This document shows positions 53,674 through 61,207 of a DNA stretch of 64,000 bases, in pieces. The translations under genes were made by a program, and so were the position numbers. Each line of letters opens with the position of its first letter. Position 1 is the first letter of the stretch. Below the pieces are notes generated by a model. That model was not told where the DNA came from and did not search any database. It saw nothing but the letters and a program-made list of their open reading frames with translations. Source of the stretch: MWAR01 sp035388825. Lineage in GTDB: Bacteria > Muiribacteriota > Ozemobacteria > Ozemobacterales > Ozemobacteraceae. The DNA lies in NCBI GenBank assembly GCA_035388825.1, contig DAOOQQ010000013.1:1-64000 (forward strand), given 5' to 3'.

Positions 53674-53908
53674 CGTAATCGTTTTACTGGCGGCTTTCTG
53701 CCGAAATTCACCCGGGCCCGTAGGAGGGGCGCCCGAGCCGGCGAGACCGGCGGAAACGGTTACAGACGTCTCAGAAGGAGCCCTCGAGGTCTTTTGAGAC
53801 ACCTCCCGGAGAACCGCGGAGGATGGGTATTACCGGTTGATCCTGGTGGAGATACACGTCCCCAGGTTGACGATCCTCGGACCAATTCTTTAAGGAAGAA
53901 AAAGCCAA
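53674..53908 (+). promoter_or_regulatory. Long structured 5' leader
   Basis: The leader has no ORF of note and several short hairpins: GCCGG-CGAGA-CCGGC (53737-53751), GTCTCA...TGAGAC (53768-53773 with 53795-53800) and AGGAT...ATCCT further on, then AAGGAAG before the ATG. No known riboswitch consensus is recognised. Such leaders are typical of cold-shock or translationally controlled genes. Confidence 0.4.
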
Positions 53909-54202
53909 ATGGAAGACAAGACCATCAACTGCCGCAACTGCGGAAAACCCTTCACGTTCACCGTTTCTGAACAGCAGTTCTACAAAGAGAGAGGCTTTGA
54001 GCACGAGCCCGTGCGCTGCAAGGGTTGCCGCGACCAGCGCAAGACCACCCGTGGCGGCCCCTCTTCCGGCCCCGGCCCGAAGCAGATGCACACCGTGACG
54101 TGCTCCGAGTGCGGCCAGGAGACCCAGGTGCCGTTCAAGCCCACCGGTGAAAAGCCGGTCTACTGCCGCGACTGCTTCAACAAGCGTCGCTCGGGCTACT
54201 GA
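53909..54202 (+). CDS. Small CxxC zinc-ribbon protein
   Basis: The 97-residue protein has two zinc-ribbon units: CRNCGKPF at residues 8-15 paired with CKGCRDQ, and CSECGQE paired with CRDCFNKR at the C-terminus. A Gly/Ser-rich linker (RGGPSSGPGPK) joins them. It belongs to the CxxC-x17-CxxC/zf-trcl group of small, often abundant proteins of unknown function, possibly nucleic-acid or ribosome associated. TTTAAGGAAG precedes ATG. It is monocistronic: its own promoter, long leader and strong terminator. Confidence 0.8.
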   Translation: MEDKTINCRNCGKPFTFTVSEQQFYKERGFEHEPVRCKGCRDQRKTTRGGPSSGPGPKQMHTVTCSECGQETQVPFKPTGEKPVYCRDCFNKRRSGY

Positions 54203-54217
54203 TCAACGACCATACCG

Positions 54218-54251
54218 CCGGCGTCGGGCCTCGTGCCCGGCGCCGGTTTTT
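54218..54251 (+). terminator. Rho-independent terminator
   Basis: A 12-bp stem (54218-54229 with 54235-54246, one G-T pair) and loop CTCGT are followed by TTTTT. It ends the zinc-ribbon transcript, and its last base meets the stop codon of the convergent gene. Confidence 0.88.
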
Positions 54252-54670
54252 CATTCCCCGGAAAGGGGCGGCGTTCCGGTGGCGTCCGTCGGCGCGGTTT
54301 CGGATGCCGCTGCCGAGGCGCGCTCCTCCTGGGCGGCCGCGAACTCGGCGGCCCGGGTCAGATCCTCTTGCAGCCGCAGGGCAACGCTGATGTCCGGAAG
54401 TTCGTCCTCCCCGTCTTCGGCCGCCGGCTCCTCGACGTCCCGTTCGGCGTCGATCCGTTCGCAGATGCGATGGATCGCCCCGTCCCGGCTCTCGAACCGG
54501 TACCGCAGCGTGAAGCTGCCGCCGGGCTGGCGATAGGCCTGGTGCCGGTGAAACGCGGCGGAGTCCCCGGGCCTGGTCACCAGGGTGCGTTCGCGCGGCG
54601 GCTCCTGAGCAAATATTCTTGATGATATTATATATATAATGATAATAGCGACGGCGATGCGGAGCCTCAT
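54251..54670 (-). CDS. Small secreted protein of unknown function
   Basis: The 139-residue protein has a signal peptide (RLRIAVAIIIIYIISSRIFA, cleavage near FA-QE). Its codons are AT-rich, unlike the rest of the gene, and include the palindrome ATTATATATATAAT (54627-54640). The mature part has a short beta-like region (RPGDSAAFHRHQAYRQPG) and an acidic, Ala/Glu-rich tail. I recognise no family. It starts within the stop of the upstream metallo-beta-lactamase gene (ATGA). Confidence 0.6.
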   Translation of the reverse strand: MRLRIAVAIIIIYIISSRIFAQEPPRERTLVTRPGDSAAFHRHQAYRQPGGSFTLRYRFESRDGAIHRICERIDAERDVEEPAAEDGEDELPDISVALRLQEDLTRAAEFAAAQEERASAAASETAPTDATGTPPLSGE

Positions 54671-55572
54671 ACGGTGCGCTTCCCCGGTTTCCCCGTCGCG
54701 AACCAGACGGGCAGATTGTCCATGATGCGGTAATCGGCCTCCCCGTTGCGCTTCAGAGCCGAGAGATATCCCGAAAGCGTGGCCCGGTACAGGAAGTGCT
54801 CCCAGCCCGTTTTTTTCAGCTCGAAGCTGCCGAAAAACTGCTTCGCGAGCCGGTCATACGGCTGCGGAACTTCGAGGAGTCGTTTCAGCAGAGCGAAAGC
54901 CGAACGAACGGCCGCCGTGTTCTCGACCAGAAGCAGTTCGATCCGGCTTTCCGGCGGGAAATGGCCGCCTACGTAGGTGGTTGCCCGGATCTCATGCAGC
55001 CGCTCGAGCGTCTCGAGATGGGCCAGGGGATCGTAGAGAAACGGCAGTCGGTGCTTCCGGAGGGTGTGCAGCGGAAACAGCGTATCCGCCAGGAAGGCGA
55101 CGCCGTCGACGAGGAACCCGAGCTGGCCGATCGAGTGGCCGCCGAGAGGCAGGACCTCGATCTCCACCCCGTCGAGGTCGAGATTCCCGGCTTCGATCGT
55201 GTCGGCTTTCGACGGCTCGGCCATCACCAGCGGGTTCATCAGCTCATCGGGCGGCGCTCCGCCATACAGGGCGATCGCCTGCATGAGCGGATGCGCGGCG
55301 GCGGCGGCTTCGGGGGCGCTGGCCAGGATCCGGCACTGGGTGGCGGCCTGGATGAACGCGTTTCCGCCGCAGTGGTCGGCATGCGCGTGGGTGTTCAGGA
55401 TCACGGACGGCTGCAGCCGGTAGGCATTCAGCAGCTCGAGCACCCGTCGGGCCATCCGACGATCGAGGCCGGAGTCAATGAGCGCGACCCGGTCGCCGTC
55501 GAGCATGATCACGCCGATGTTCGCCGGTCCCGGGATCAGCCGGGTGCGTTCCGAGAGAACCTGCAGTTCCAT
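54667..55572 (-). CDS. Metallo-beta-lactamase-fold hydrolase
   Basis: The 301-residue protein has ALIDSGLDRR, the zinc motif THAHADHCGG near residue 61, GHSIGQLGFLVDG with the third His, LADTLFP with the bridging Asp, and YVGGHFPPES. This is the glyoxalase II/hydrolase type rather than a beta-lactamase. The substrate is unknown. There is no signal peptide. Coupled (ATGA) to the small secreted gene and 12 nt behind the RibK-like gene. Confidence 0.85.
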   Translation of the reverse strand: MELQVLSERTRLIPGPANIGVIMLDGDRVALIDSGLDRRMARRVLELLNAYRLQPSVILNTHAHADHCGGNAFIQAATQCRILASAPEAAAAAHPLMQAIALYGGAPPDELMNPLVMAEPSKADTIEAGNLDLDGVEIEVLPLGGHSIGQLGFLVDGVAFLADTLFPLHTLRKHRLPFLYDPLAHLETLERLHEIRATTYVGGHFPPESRIELLLVENTAAVRSAFALLKRLLEVPQPYDRLAKQFFGSFELKKTGWEHFLYRATLSGYLSALKRNGEADYRIMDNLPVWFATGKPGKRTV

Positions 55573-55584
55573 CAGGCTGGTCCG

Positions 55585-56076
55585 TCAACGGGGTGCGGCT
55601 GAACCGCGCGATTCCGGCGTGGCCGAACCCCCCGAACAGTCCGTCTGGGCGTCGCCGATCACCACGATGCCGGTGTGGCAGCCGGTGGACATCTCGATCG
55701 TGCAGTCCGGTGTTCCCGTGAACGGAATGGGTGGGGCGATCACCTCGATGTAGAAGGGGTTGTCGCGATAGGGCGAGAACTGGGCGCGGTAGATCCAGGC
55801 GCTGACCGGCTCCTGCCCCGCGACCGTCAGGCGGGTGCGCACGAACTGAAACGTCTCGCCGCCTTTCACGATCCGGAAGGCGGGATGCCAGGGAAGCGGC
55901 CGGGTCGTGAAATCTGGTGTGATCACGACGAGGGGTTGTTCGAGGAGAATGTTGATCGTGCCGGGCCGACAGGCGGCGACCTCGGGAAAACACTCCCGGA
56001 AAAACGGCAGTTGCTCGCGAACCGTGTTCTGGCCTTCCCCCGTTCCCTTCTGGATCTTCCCCTTGATGGCAGGCAT
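55585..56076 (-). CDS. DUF120/RibK-like protein (CTP-dependent riboflavin kinase fold)
   Basis: The 163-residue protein starts at ATG 56076 behind AGGAGAGGAG. Its domain order matches archaeal CTP-dependent riboflavin kinase: GKIQKGTGEGQ (GxGEG loop) near residue 5, CRPGTINILLEQP where RibK has GTLN (T and N bind Mg), and AWIYRAQFSPYRDN followed by FYIEVIAPPI matching the RibK segment before EIIAP. Riboflavin kinase makes FMN. Many bacteria use bifunctional RibF instead. I recognise this from memory of RibK, so a profile search is needed. The C-terminal 35 residues (GCHTGIVVIGDAQTDCSGG) are not RibK-like. Confidence 0.6.
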   Translation of the reverse strand: MPAIKGKIQKGTGEGQNTVREQLPFFRECFPEVAACRPGTINILLEQPLVVITPDFTTRPLPWHPAFRIVKGGETFQFVRTRLTVAGQEPVSAWIYRAQFSPYRDNPFYIEVIAPPIPFTGTPDCTIEMSTGCHTGIVVIGDAQTDCSGGSATPESRGSAAPR

Positions 56077-56216
56077 GTGGTGCTCCTCTCCTGCGGTCGG
56101 CTTCCGATCGCGGGCGTTTCCTTCAGGATAAGCCAAAACCCCCGCCGCAACAACCCGCCGGATTTCTCTTCCCAAGGCTGGCCAGGCACTTCGCAAGGCG
56201 TCCATCGATGAACAGG

Positions 56217-56245
56217 TTGGCCAGCCGGGCGGGATATGATATCTT
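56217..56245 (+). promoter_or_regulatory. Candidate promoter
   Basis: TTGGCC (56217-56222), 17-nt spacer, TATCTT (56240-56245), with an overlapping TATGAT at 56235. It lies in the 207-nt divergent gap before the small membrane protein and rph. Confidence 0.4.
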
Positions 56246-56283
56246 ACTGCCTCTTCGATATCCCCCACAGGAGCAGAACGACG

Positions 56284-56520
56284 ATGGTTGACGAACAAAA
56301 GGCCAACGCTCTTCCGGAAGAAGCGAACCGCAAGCGCAAGATGACGAAACGGGAGCGCGACCTCGAAATCGAGGCGATGAAATCCCGCATGTCGCCCGAC
56401 GAACTGGCCAACGCCCACAAAAAGTTCATGATGATCATGATCGGCCTGTTCGTTCTCGTGCTCGTACTGATGCTGGCCTTCAATCAGCACGTCGATTTCA
56501 TGTCAGACGGCGGAATGTAA
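56284..56520 (+). CDS. Small single-pass membrane protein
   Basis: The 78-residue protein has a charged, Lys/Arg/Glu-rich N-terminal half (NRKRKMTKRERDLEIEAMKS) and one hydrophobic helix at about 50-66 (MIMIGLFVLVLVLMLAF), with a short acidic tail. I recognise no family. It probably reaches the cytoplasm with its long N-terminal part. AGGAG precedes ATG 56284; earlier in-frame ATG 56236 would place it on the promoter. It lies 24 nt before rph, so it may be the first gene of the rph-rdgB operon. Confidence 0.65.
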   Translation: MVDEQKANALPEEANRKRKMTKRERDLEIEAMKSRMSPDELANAHKKFMMIMIGLFVLVLVLMLAFNQHVDFMSDGGM

Positions 56521-56544
56521 CCCGCCCCGCGAAGGAGAAACAGC

Positions 56545-57279
56545 ATGCCCCGCCACGATCAGCGTCGTCCCGACCAGTTGCGCCCGGTTTCGATCGAACC
56601 CGGCTTCGTGAAATACCCGCATGGCTCGGCCCTCATCACCTGCGGTGACACCAAGGTCATCTGCACCGTCACGGTCGAAGAGAAAGTGCCCTCGTTCGTC
56701 GAATCCCGCGGGAAACCCCAGGGCTGGATCACCGCCGAATACGCGCTGATGCCCGGTTGTGGCCTCTCCCGCAACGCCCGCGCCGGCTATGGGACGACCA
56801 CCGTCAAAGGCCGCGTCCATGAAATTCAGCGGCTGATCGGAAGAGCTCTCCGGGCCGCTCTCGACCTCGAAAAGCTCGGCCCCCGCACCCTCCAGATCGA
56901 CTGTGATGTGCTCCAGGCCGACGGCGGCACCCGCACCGCCTCCGTGACCGGCGCGATGGTCGCCCTCGAGATGGCCGTGAAGAAGCTGATGGCCGAGGGA
57001 AAGGTCACCGAAAACCCGATCGTGAACCGGCTTGCGGCCGTCAGCGTCGGCATTTTCCAGAATGAAGCCTTGCTCGATCTCGATTATTTCGAGGATTCCC
57101 GTGCCGAGACCGACCTGAACCTCGTCATGACGAGAGCCGGGGGGTATATCGAAGTGCAGGGAACCGCCGAACACGGTGTGTTCGACCGTGCGCAGCTCGA
57201 TGCCATGCTCAAACTCGGGGAACAGGGGATCCGGGATCTCTTCGCAGCCCAGGATGAGGCGATCCGGCGTTTCCCATGA
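56545..57279 (+). CDS. rph: Ribonuclease PH
   Basis: The 244-residue protein has DQLRPVSIEPGFVKYPHGSA near its start, GWITAEYALMPG, EIQRLIGRALRAALDLEKLG, the phosphate-binding IDCDVLQADGGTRTAS and NRLAAVSVGIFQNE. It trims tRNA 3' ends phosphorolytically and forms a hexamer. The stretch PGCGLSRNARAGYGTTTVKGR departs from the usual family residues, but the phosphate-contacting Arg positions look kept. AAGGAG before ATG. ATGA overlap with rdgB, a common pair. Confidence 0.96.
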   Translation: MPRHDQRRPDQLRPVSIEPGFVKYPHGSALITCGDTKVICTVTVEEKVPSFVESRGKPQGWITAEYALMPGCGLSRNARAGYGTTTVKGRVHEIQRLIGRALRAALDLEKLGPRTLQIDCDVLQADGGTRTASVTGAMVALEMAVKKLMAEGKVTENPIVNRLAAVSVGIFQNEALLDLDYFEDSRAETDLNLVMTRAGGYIEVQGTAEHGVFDRAQLDAMLKLGEQGIRDLFAAQDEAIRRFP

Positions 57280-57860
57280 AACTCTGGATCGCGACGGGAA
57301 ACCGTCACAAGCTTCAGGAGATCGGCGCGATTCTCGGCGACTCCGTGAGCCTCCGGTGTCAGCTCGACCTGCCTGGTATGGCCGATGTCGACGAAACAGG
57401 CGCCACCTACCGCGAAAATGCCGAAATCAAGGCTCGCGCGCTCTGGGAGCGTGTTCGGGAACCCGTGTTTGCCGATGATTCGGGCCTGGAGGTCGATGCC
57501 CTGGGCGGCCGCCCGGGAATCCACTCCCAGCGCTATTCTGCGCCGAATCCGACGCATGAGAAGAATATCGACAAGCTGTTGAACGAGCTGGCCGACCTGC
57601 CGCCGGACAAGCGGTCCGCACGCTTCCGCTGCGTGATCTGCTTCATCGACGATGCCGGGGTGTCGCGGTTTTTCGAAGGCACCCTGGAAGGCCGGATCGG
57701 ATTCGAACGCCGCGGGAAGGGGGGCTTCGGCTTCGACCCGGTGTTCATGCTGCCGGAGCGTGGTTGTAGCGTCGCCGAGCTGGCCGAGGAGGAAAAAAAC
57801 CGGATCAGCCATCGGGGCCGTGCCGTCATAGAGTTGAAGAGGTTCCTCCAGCTTCCCTGA
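57276..57860 (+). CDS. rdgB: dITP/XTP pyrophosphatase (Ham1)
   Basis: The 194-residue protein has IATGNRHKLQEIGAIL, ADDSGLEVDALGGRPGIHSQRY, GFGFDPVFMLPE and the KNRISHRGRA SHR motif, all diagnostic of RdgB. It hydrolyses non-canonical purine triphosphates to monophosphates. Coupled to rph by ATGA; followed by a strong terminator. Confidence 0.96.
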   Translation: MKLWIATGNRHKLQEIGAILGDSVSLRCQLDLPGMADVDETGATYRENAEIKARALWERVREPVFADDSGLEVDALGGRPGIHSQRYSAPNPTHEKNIDKLLNELADLPPDKRSARFRCVICFIDDAGVSRFFEGTLEGRIGFERRGKGGFGFDPVFMLPERGCSVAELAEEEKNRISHRGRAVIELKRFLQLP

Positions 57861-57879
57861 AGCCGTTTTGGGCCCACGA

Positions 57880-57919
57880 ACGGGGCGCCACGCACATCTT
57901 GCGCGGCGCCCCGTTTTTT
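57880..57919 (+). terminator. Rho-independent terminator of rph-rdgB
   Basis: Arms ACGGGGCGCC (57880-57889) and GGCGCCCCGT (57905-57914) form a perfect 10-bp stem extended inward by CGC/GCG, followed by TTTTTT. Confidence 0.92.
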
Positions 57920-58360
57920 CGCCGTTTTTCTGCGATCAGCTTCATTGCGTTTCCTCGAGGACCTCTTCGCCATCGAACAACTCGCATCCCAGGAAATTTG
58001 GATGCTTCGAGTTCCCCCCTCACATACGCTTTCCCAGGGAGGTGATTCGCTTTCATTCTCATCCCTCGCGGATTTCCGACATCCGCGAACGGAAGCGGGC
58101 AACACAAAATAATCAAATAAATGATTGTTATAATATGATAATGGTATGATGATATTGAATAATGATAAATAATAATATGATAATAATAGTGATTTTGAGA
58201 TATAAAAGGTCATATTATCAGGATACTATTTGTTTTGTGGAGGGAAAGGAGGGGATCGTAGAAGAGGGTGGAAGAGTCACCAGATCACGAAAGCGTCGCT
58301 ATCAGAAGCCGCTGTTGTCTGGAATTTCCGAAAAACCGGAGGGGATGTTGGGAAACGCGA
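57920..58360. other. Gene-free AT-rich region
   Basis: These 441 nt separate the rdgB terminator from the convergent radical SAM gene. An 8-bp inverted repeat TCGCGGAT...ATCCGCGA lies at 58066-58088. From 58101 to 58240 the sequence becomes very AT-rich with repeated GATAAT/ATTATC units (e.g. ATGATAAT near 58135 and 58174), unlike all surrounding DNA. No ORF or RNA gene is recognised. Confidence 0.65.
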
Positions 58361-59362
58361 TCAGGCGAGGTCGATGATGTTCGTTGCCTGATGCCGACCT
58401 GCTGTCTCCAGAAGGCCGGGATGGCCGTCCAGGACGTGGCAGGGGGAGCCGGTCGGAGTGGCGGGCCGCCGGAGATCCTTGAAAAAGGGGGATCGCACGG
58501 CTTCCTCCAGCGAGTGGTTCGGATAACGGTGGAGGCTCCAGGGGATATGGGGACAGGGGAGGATCCACCCGTCAGCCGACACGGCGATCACCCGACCGCC
58601 GGCAGCGCAGGGAGCCGGTTCGAGGCAGGGCGAAAGAAGTTCGATCCCTGCCTGCCTGTCCGATCCCTTGCAGAGGCGGGTCAGTTGCTCCCGATCGCTG
58701 GCCGAGAGAGGGGTGAGCGGCCCGGATGATGGGTCGAAGGGAAGAAGCGGAGAAAAGACGGCGAAGGAGCAGCCCTGGGAAGCAAGAAAGGCAGGGAAAG
58801 CCGGCGAGGTCGTTTCCAGGAGATTTTCCCGGTAGACGCGCACCGAGGCCCCGAAGGGAATGCCGGAAGCTTTGAGAAGCGTTGCGGCCGAAAGAAACGC
58901 CGTCGACGAGTCGGGGCTTCTGAACCTTGCCGAAGCCTCGGGGCCATCCGTGCTGAGCAACACCAGGATGTGGGGAAACGGTTCGAGGGATGCGACGATT
59001 TCGCGGGTCAGCAGAAGGCCGTTCGTGACGAACGAAAAGCTGATCTGGGGAAACCGCTCGAGGGCGGAACGGATCGATGCGAGTTCCAGAAGCGGCTCGC
59101 CGCCCGTGAACGAGATCCGGGGGATGCCGAGGGCCGCCGCTTCCGCGACGAGGCGGAGAAGGGTTTCCCTGGGCATGCGGCGTTCCGGCCGGTCTGCTTT
59201 AATGCAGGAGCAGCCGTGACACCGGAGATTGCAGGCCGACGTCAGCTCGATGATCAGGCCGGGCGGGATCGGTATCGCCGAGAAGCCTGCCCGCAGGCGG
59301 CGCAATGCCAGTCGCGCGGCCAGTCGCACCAGGAAAAGGTGCCTGGCGAACCGGGATGGCAT
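58361..59362 (-). CDS. Radical SAM protein, SPASM-like
   Basis: The 333-residue protein has 4Fe-4S ligands C44, C48 and C51 in CNLRCHGC, SFTGGEPLLE (GGEP motif), FVTNGLLL and STDGPE in the barrel. A C-terminal segment with VSADGWILPCPHIPW and later Cys residues (CLEPAPCAAGG, SPCHVLD) resembles a SPASM/twitch region that would bind a second cluster. Such enzymes modify peptides or act in cofactor synthesis. It lies 3 nt after a 74-residue membrane protein and in the same operon as a PilZ protein. Function unknown. Confidence 0.83.
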   Translation of the reverse strand: MPSRFARHLFLVRLAARLALRRLRAGFSAIPIPPGLIIELTSACNLRCHGCSCIKADRPERRMPRETLLRLVAEAAALGIPRISFTGGEPLLELASIRSALERFPQISFSFVTNGLLLTREIVASLEPFPHILVLLSTDGPEASARFRSPDSSTAFLSAATLLKASGIPFGASVRVYRENLLETTSPAFPAFLASQGCSFAVFSPLLPFDPSSGPLTPLSASDREQLTRLCKGSDRQAGIELLSPCLEPAPCAAGGRVIAVSADGWILPCPHIPWSLHRYPNHSLEEAVRSPFFKDLRRPATPTGSPCHVLDGHPGLLETAGRHQATNIIDLA

Positions 59363-59365
59363 CGC

Positions 59366-59590
59366 TCAGGGAGCCGTGCCGGAGGCTTGAATGGGCGCGG
59401 AGGCCGCGGCCGGGGCATGGATCGACGGAGTGGCCGAAGCCGTCGGCGCGGGGCTGGAGGGCGTCAACCCGTACGTCACCAGCACGTGAACGACGATGCC
59501 GAACGCGGCGACGAAGCAGAACAGCAGAAACGCCGAGCCGGTTCCCACACCTGGGGGTGTGGGGGTGATGCAATGCCCGCGACGGTTCAT
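59366..59590 (-). CDS. Small single-pass membrane protein
   Basis: The 74-residue protein starts within the stop codon of the PilZ gene (ATGA at 59587-59590). It has a hydrophobic helix at about residues 18-41 (SAFLLFCFVAAFGIVVHVLV) and a Pro/Ala/Ser/Thr-rich C-terminal tail, probably periplasmic. Its front codons contain an 8-bp hairpin CCCACACC-TGGG-GGTGTGGG (59545-59564). No family recognised; coupling to both neighbours supports it as a real gene. Confidence 0.6.
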   Translation of the reverse strand: MNRRGHCITPTPPGVGTGSAFLLFCFVAAFGIVVHVLVTYGLTPSSPAPTASATPSIHAPAAASAPIQASGTAP

Positions 59591-61026
59591 GCGAGGACCC
59601 GCTTCCAGGCGGCGGTTACTTCCCGTGGCAGGCAGGCGGCATCGATCATTTCGAGGCAGGTGGCCGGCAGATGTGCGGGCAGGGCGGATTCGCGTTCGAG
59701 AATGTCGAGCGGAAGCTCCCAGTCGCGCGGGAACACGATGCCGCCCGGGCATTTCCAGGCGGCCAGGGCGCCGCGTTCCCAGACGAGAATGTGATCCATG
59801 AAGGAGATGCGGCCGGCCGTGAGAGTGGCGTCGGGCGCGACGATCGAGATGACGTGGGTGTTGTGGAGGCCGATGTGCAGGTAGGCCCGGGCTGTGCGAA
59901 ATGCTGCGGGGAGCTCCTCGAGGGGGGCCGGCAACTCTTCGAGGGATTGGCCGAGCAGCCGGGGGGCGAGGAAGCGGGCAAACGCGTCGCTGTCGGGAGC
60001 ATCCAGCTCGAGGCTGCCGCCGATCGTCTGGGGGGTTGCATACAGGATGCGCACGTTCACGGTCAGTGCGGTGCCGCCGAGTTCGAGCAGGCCGGATAGC
60101 CGATCACCCCGGCGACCGACCGTGTCGGCGCCCGCCTCGGGGGTCAGGAAGGCGATGCCGCCGGCGCTGAGGTTGGCGACGACGAGCGGCCGATCGACTT
60201 GGCCGTCGGGAAGGAAGCGCGGGGCCTGGTCGCCGGCCCGGACGATATATCGCTGATACAGACGGCGTTCCTCCCGGACCAGGTTCGAGAGCATCTGATC
60301 GCGCGCATCCGCAGGAAGGGCGGCGCATTCGAGGATCTTGCGACCCATCTGGAGCGCGCGATGTGACGGAATCTTGAAAAAGACGACGGTCGAGGGGTCG
60401 ATCCGGCCGAATCCCGTCTTGCCCCGCTCGTCGCGCAGCCGGCCGGTCTGGAATGCCTGCGTGTGCTGGTTCCATGTGATGATATAATCTAAAAAATAGT
60501 ATTCCTGCTTGACGATCTCGCCCTCGAGCGACTGCCAGAGGAAGATCTGCGTGCCTTCGTCCCCCTGGAACCAGCGCATCCGGAGGTTGCCCTCCTGGTT
60601 CTGGAGGCGGGAGCCGTCGATCTCGGCGATCGAGGCGCCGAGGATGCGGGGCTTGAGAAAATCGCTCACCAGGTGGGCCGCGGCGGGGGTCAGGCCCGAG
60701 AACGAACAGCCGAAAACGGTTCCGACCCGGTTGCAGACCGTCAGGCGCGTCGAGAACCGCGTGTTGCCGAGCTGGATGCGCGCCTCGACGGCCTCCCCTG
60801 CCCCGGGGAGGGGGGTGTCGGCGGTTTCGGCCGGAATCTCGAACTTGATGCCGCCGTAGCTGAGGTTCAGCACCGTGAAGGGGCCGGCCTCGTTCAGCCA
60901 GACGAGCCCGTCGGAAAGACCGATGCGCTGGAACCGGCGCCGCTCGCTCTGGGCGGGGGCCTGTTCCGGGGCCTGTTCGCCGGCGTCACGGCCGGTGATC
61001 CAGTTCAGCAGTTGCCTGAAATCCAT
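59587..61026 (-). CDS. Tandem PilZ-domain protein
   Basis: The 479-residue protein starts at ATG 61026. The first PilZ domain (about residues 28-125) has RRRFQR and NLSYGGIKFE, the RxxxR and [DN]xSxxG motifs that bind c-di-GMP. A middle domain of ~110 residues (WFQGDEGTQIFLWQSLEGE) is not recognised. The second PilZ domain (about 245-350) has RRLYQR and NLSAGGIAFL. A C-terminal part again resembles the middle domain (HNTHVISIVAP and FMDHILVWERG; middle copy FLDYIITWNQH), suggesting a duplicated PilZ-X unit. A c-di-GMP effector; output unknown. Confidence 0.85.
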   Translation of the reverse strand: MDFRQLLNWITGRDAGEQAPEQAPAQSERRRFQRIGLSDGLVWLNEAGPFTVLNLSYGGIKFEIPAETADTPLPGAGEAVEARIQLGNTRFSTRLTVCNRVGTVFGCSFSGLTPAAAHLVSDFLKPRILGASIAEIDGSRLQNQEGNLRMRWFQGDEGTQIFLWQSLEGEIVKQEYYFLDYIITWNQHTQAFQTGRLRDERGKTGFGRIDPSTVVFFKIPSHRALQMGRKILECAALPADARDQMLSNLVREERRLYQRYIVRAGDQAPRFLPDGQVDRPLVVANLSAGGIAFLTPEAGADTVGRRGDRLSGLLELGGTALTVNVRILYATPQTIGGSLELDAPDSDAFARFLAPRLLGQSLEELPAPLEELPAAFRTARAYLHIGLHNTHVISIVAPDATLTAGRISFMDHILVWERGALAAWKCPGGIVFPRDWELPLDILERESALPAHLPATCLEMIDAACLPREVTAAWKRVLA

Positions 61027-61049
61027 TCCTCTCCCTCTGTCTGTCGGTC

Positions 61050-61064
61050 CTGATACTATATCAG
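61050..61064. promoter_or_regulatory. Inverted repeat over a candidate -10
   Basis: CTGATA-CTA-TATCAG has perfect 6-bp arms. On the - strand it contains TGA-TATAGT, an extended -10 for the PilZ gene that starts at 61026. An overlap of a symmetrical site with a promoter suggests an operator. Confidence 0.45.
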
Positions 61065-61155
61065 AGTTTGTATTCGCAAGCCTCCCAGGCGAGGACGCAG
61101 TCGGTTCCGCAGGGGCGGATCGCGATCCGCCCTTCAGCGCTGCCTTGCGGTGGGG

Positions 61156-61183
61156 TTGTTTGATCGGGAGAATCTGATACAAT
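61156..61183 (+). promoter_or_regulatory. Promoter of the AAA+/CheW operon
   Basis: TTGTTT (61156-61161), 16-nt spacer, TACAAT (61178-61183) with TGA extension; 24 nt before the start at 61208. Confidence 0.58.
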
Positions 61184-61207
61184 AAGGGCCGGAAAGTGAG
61201 GCACACA

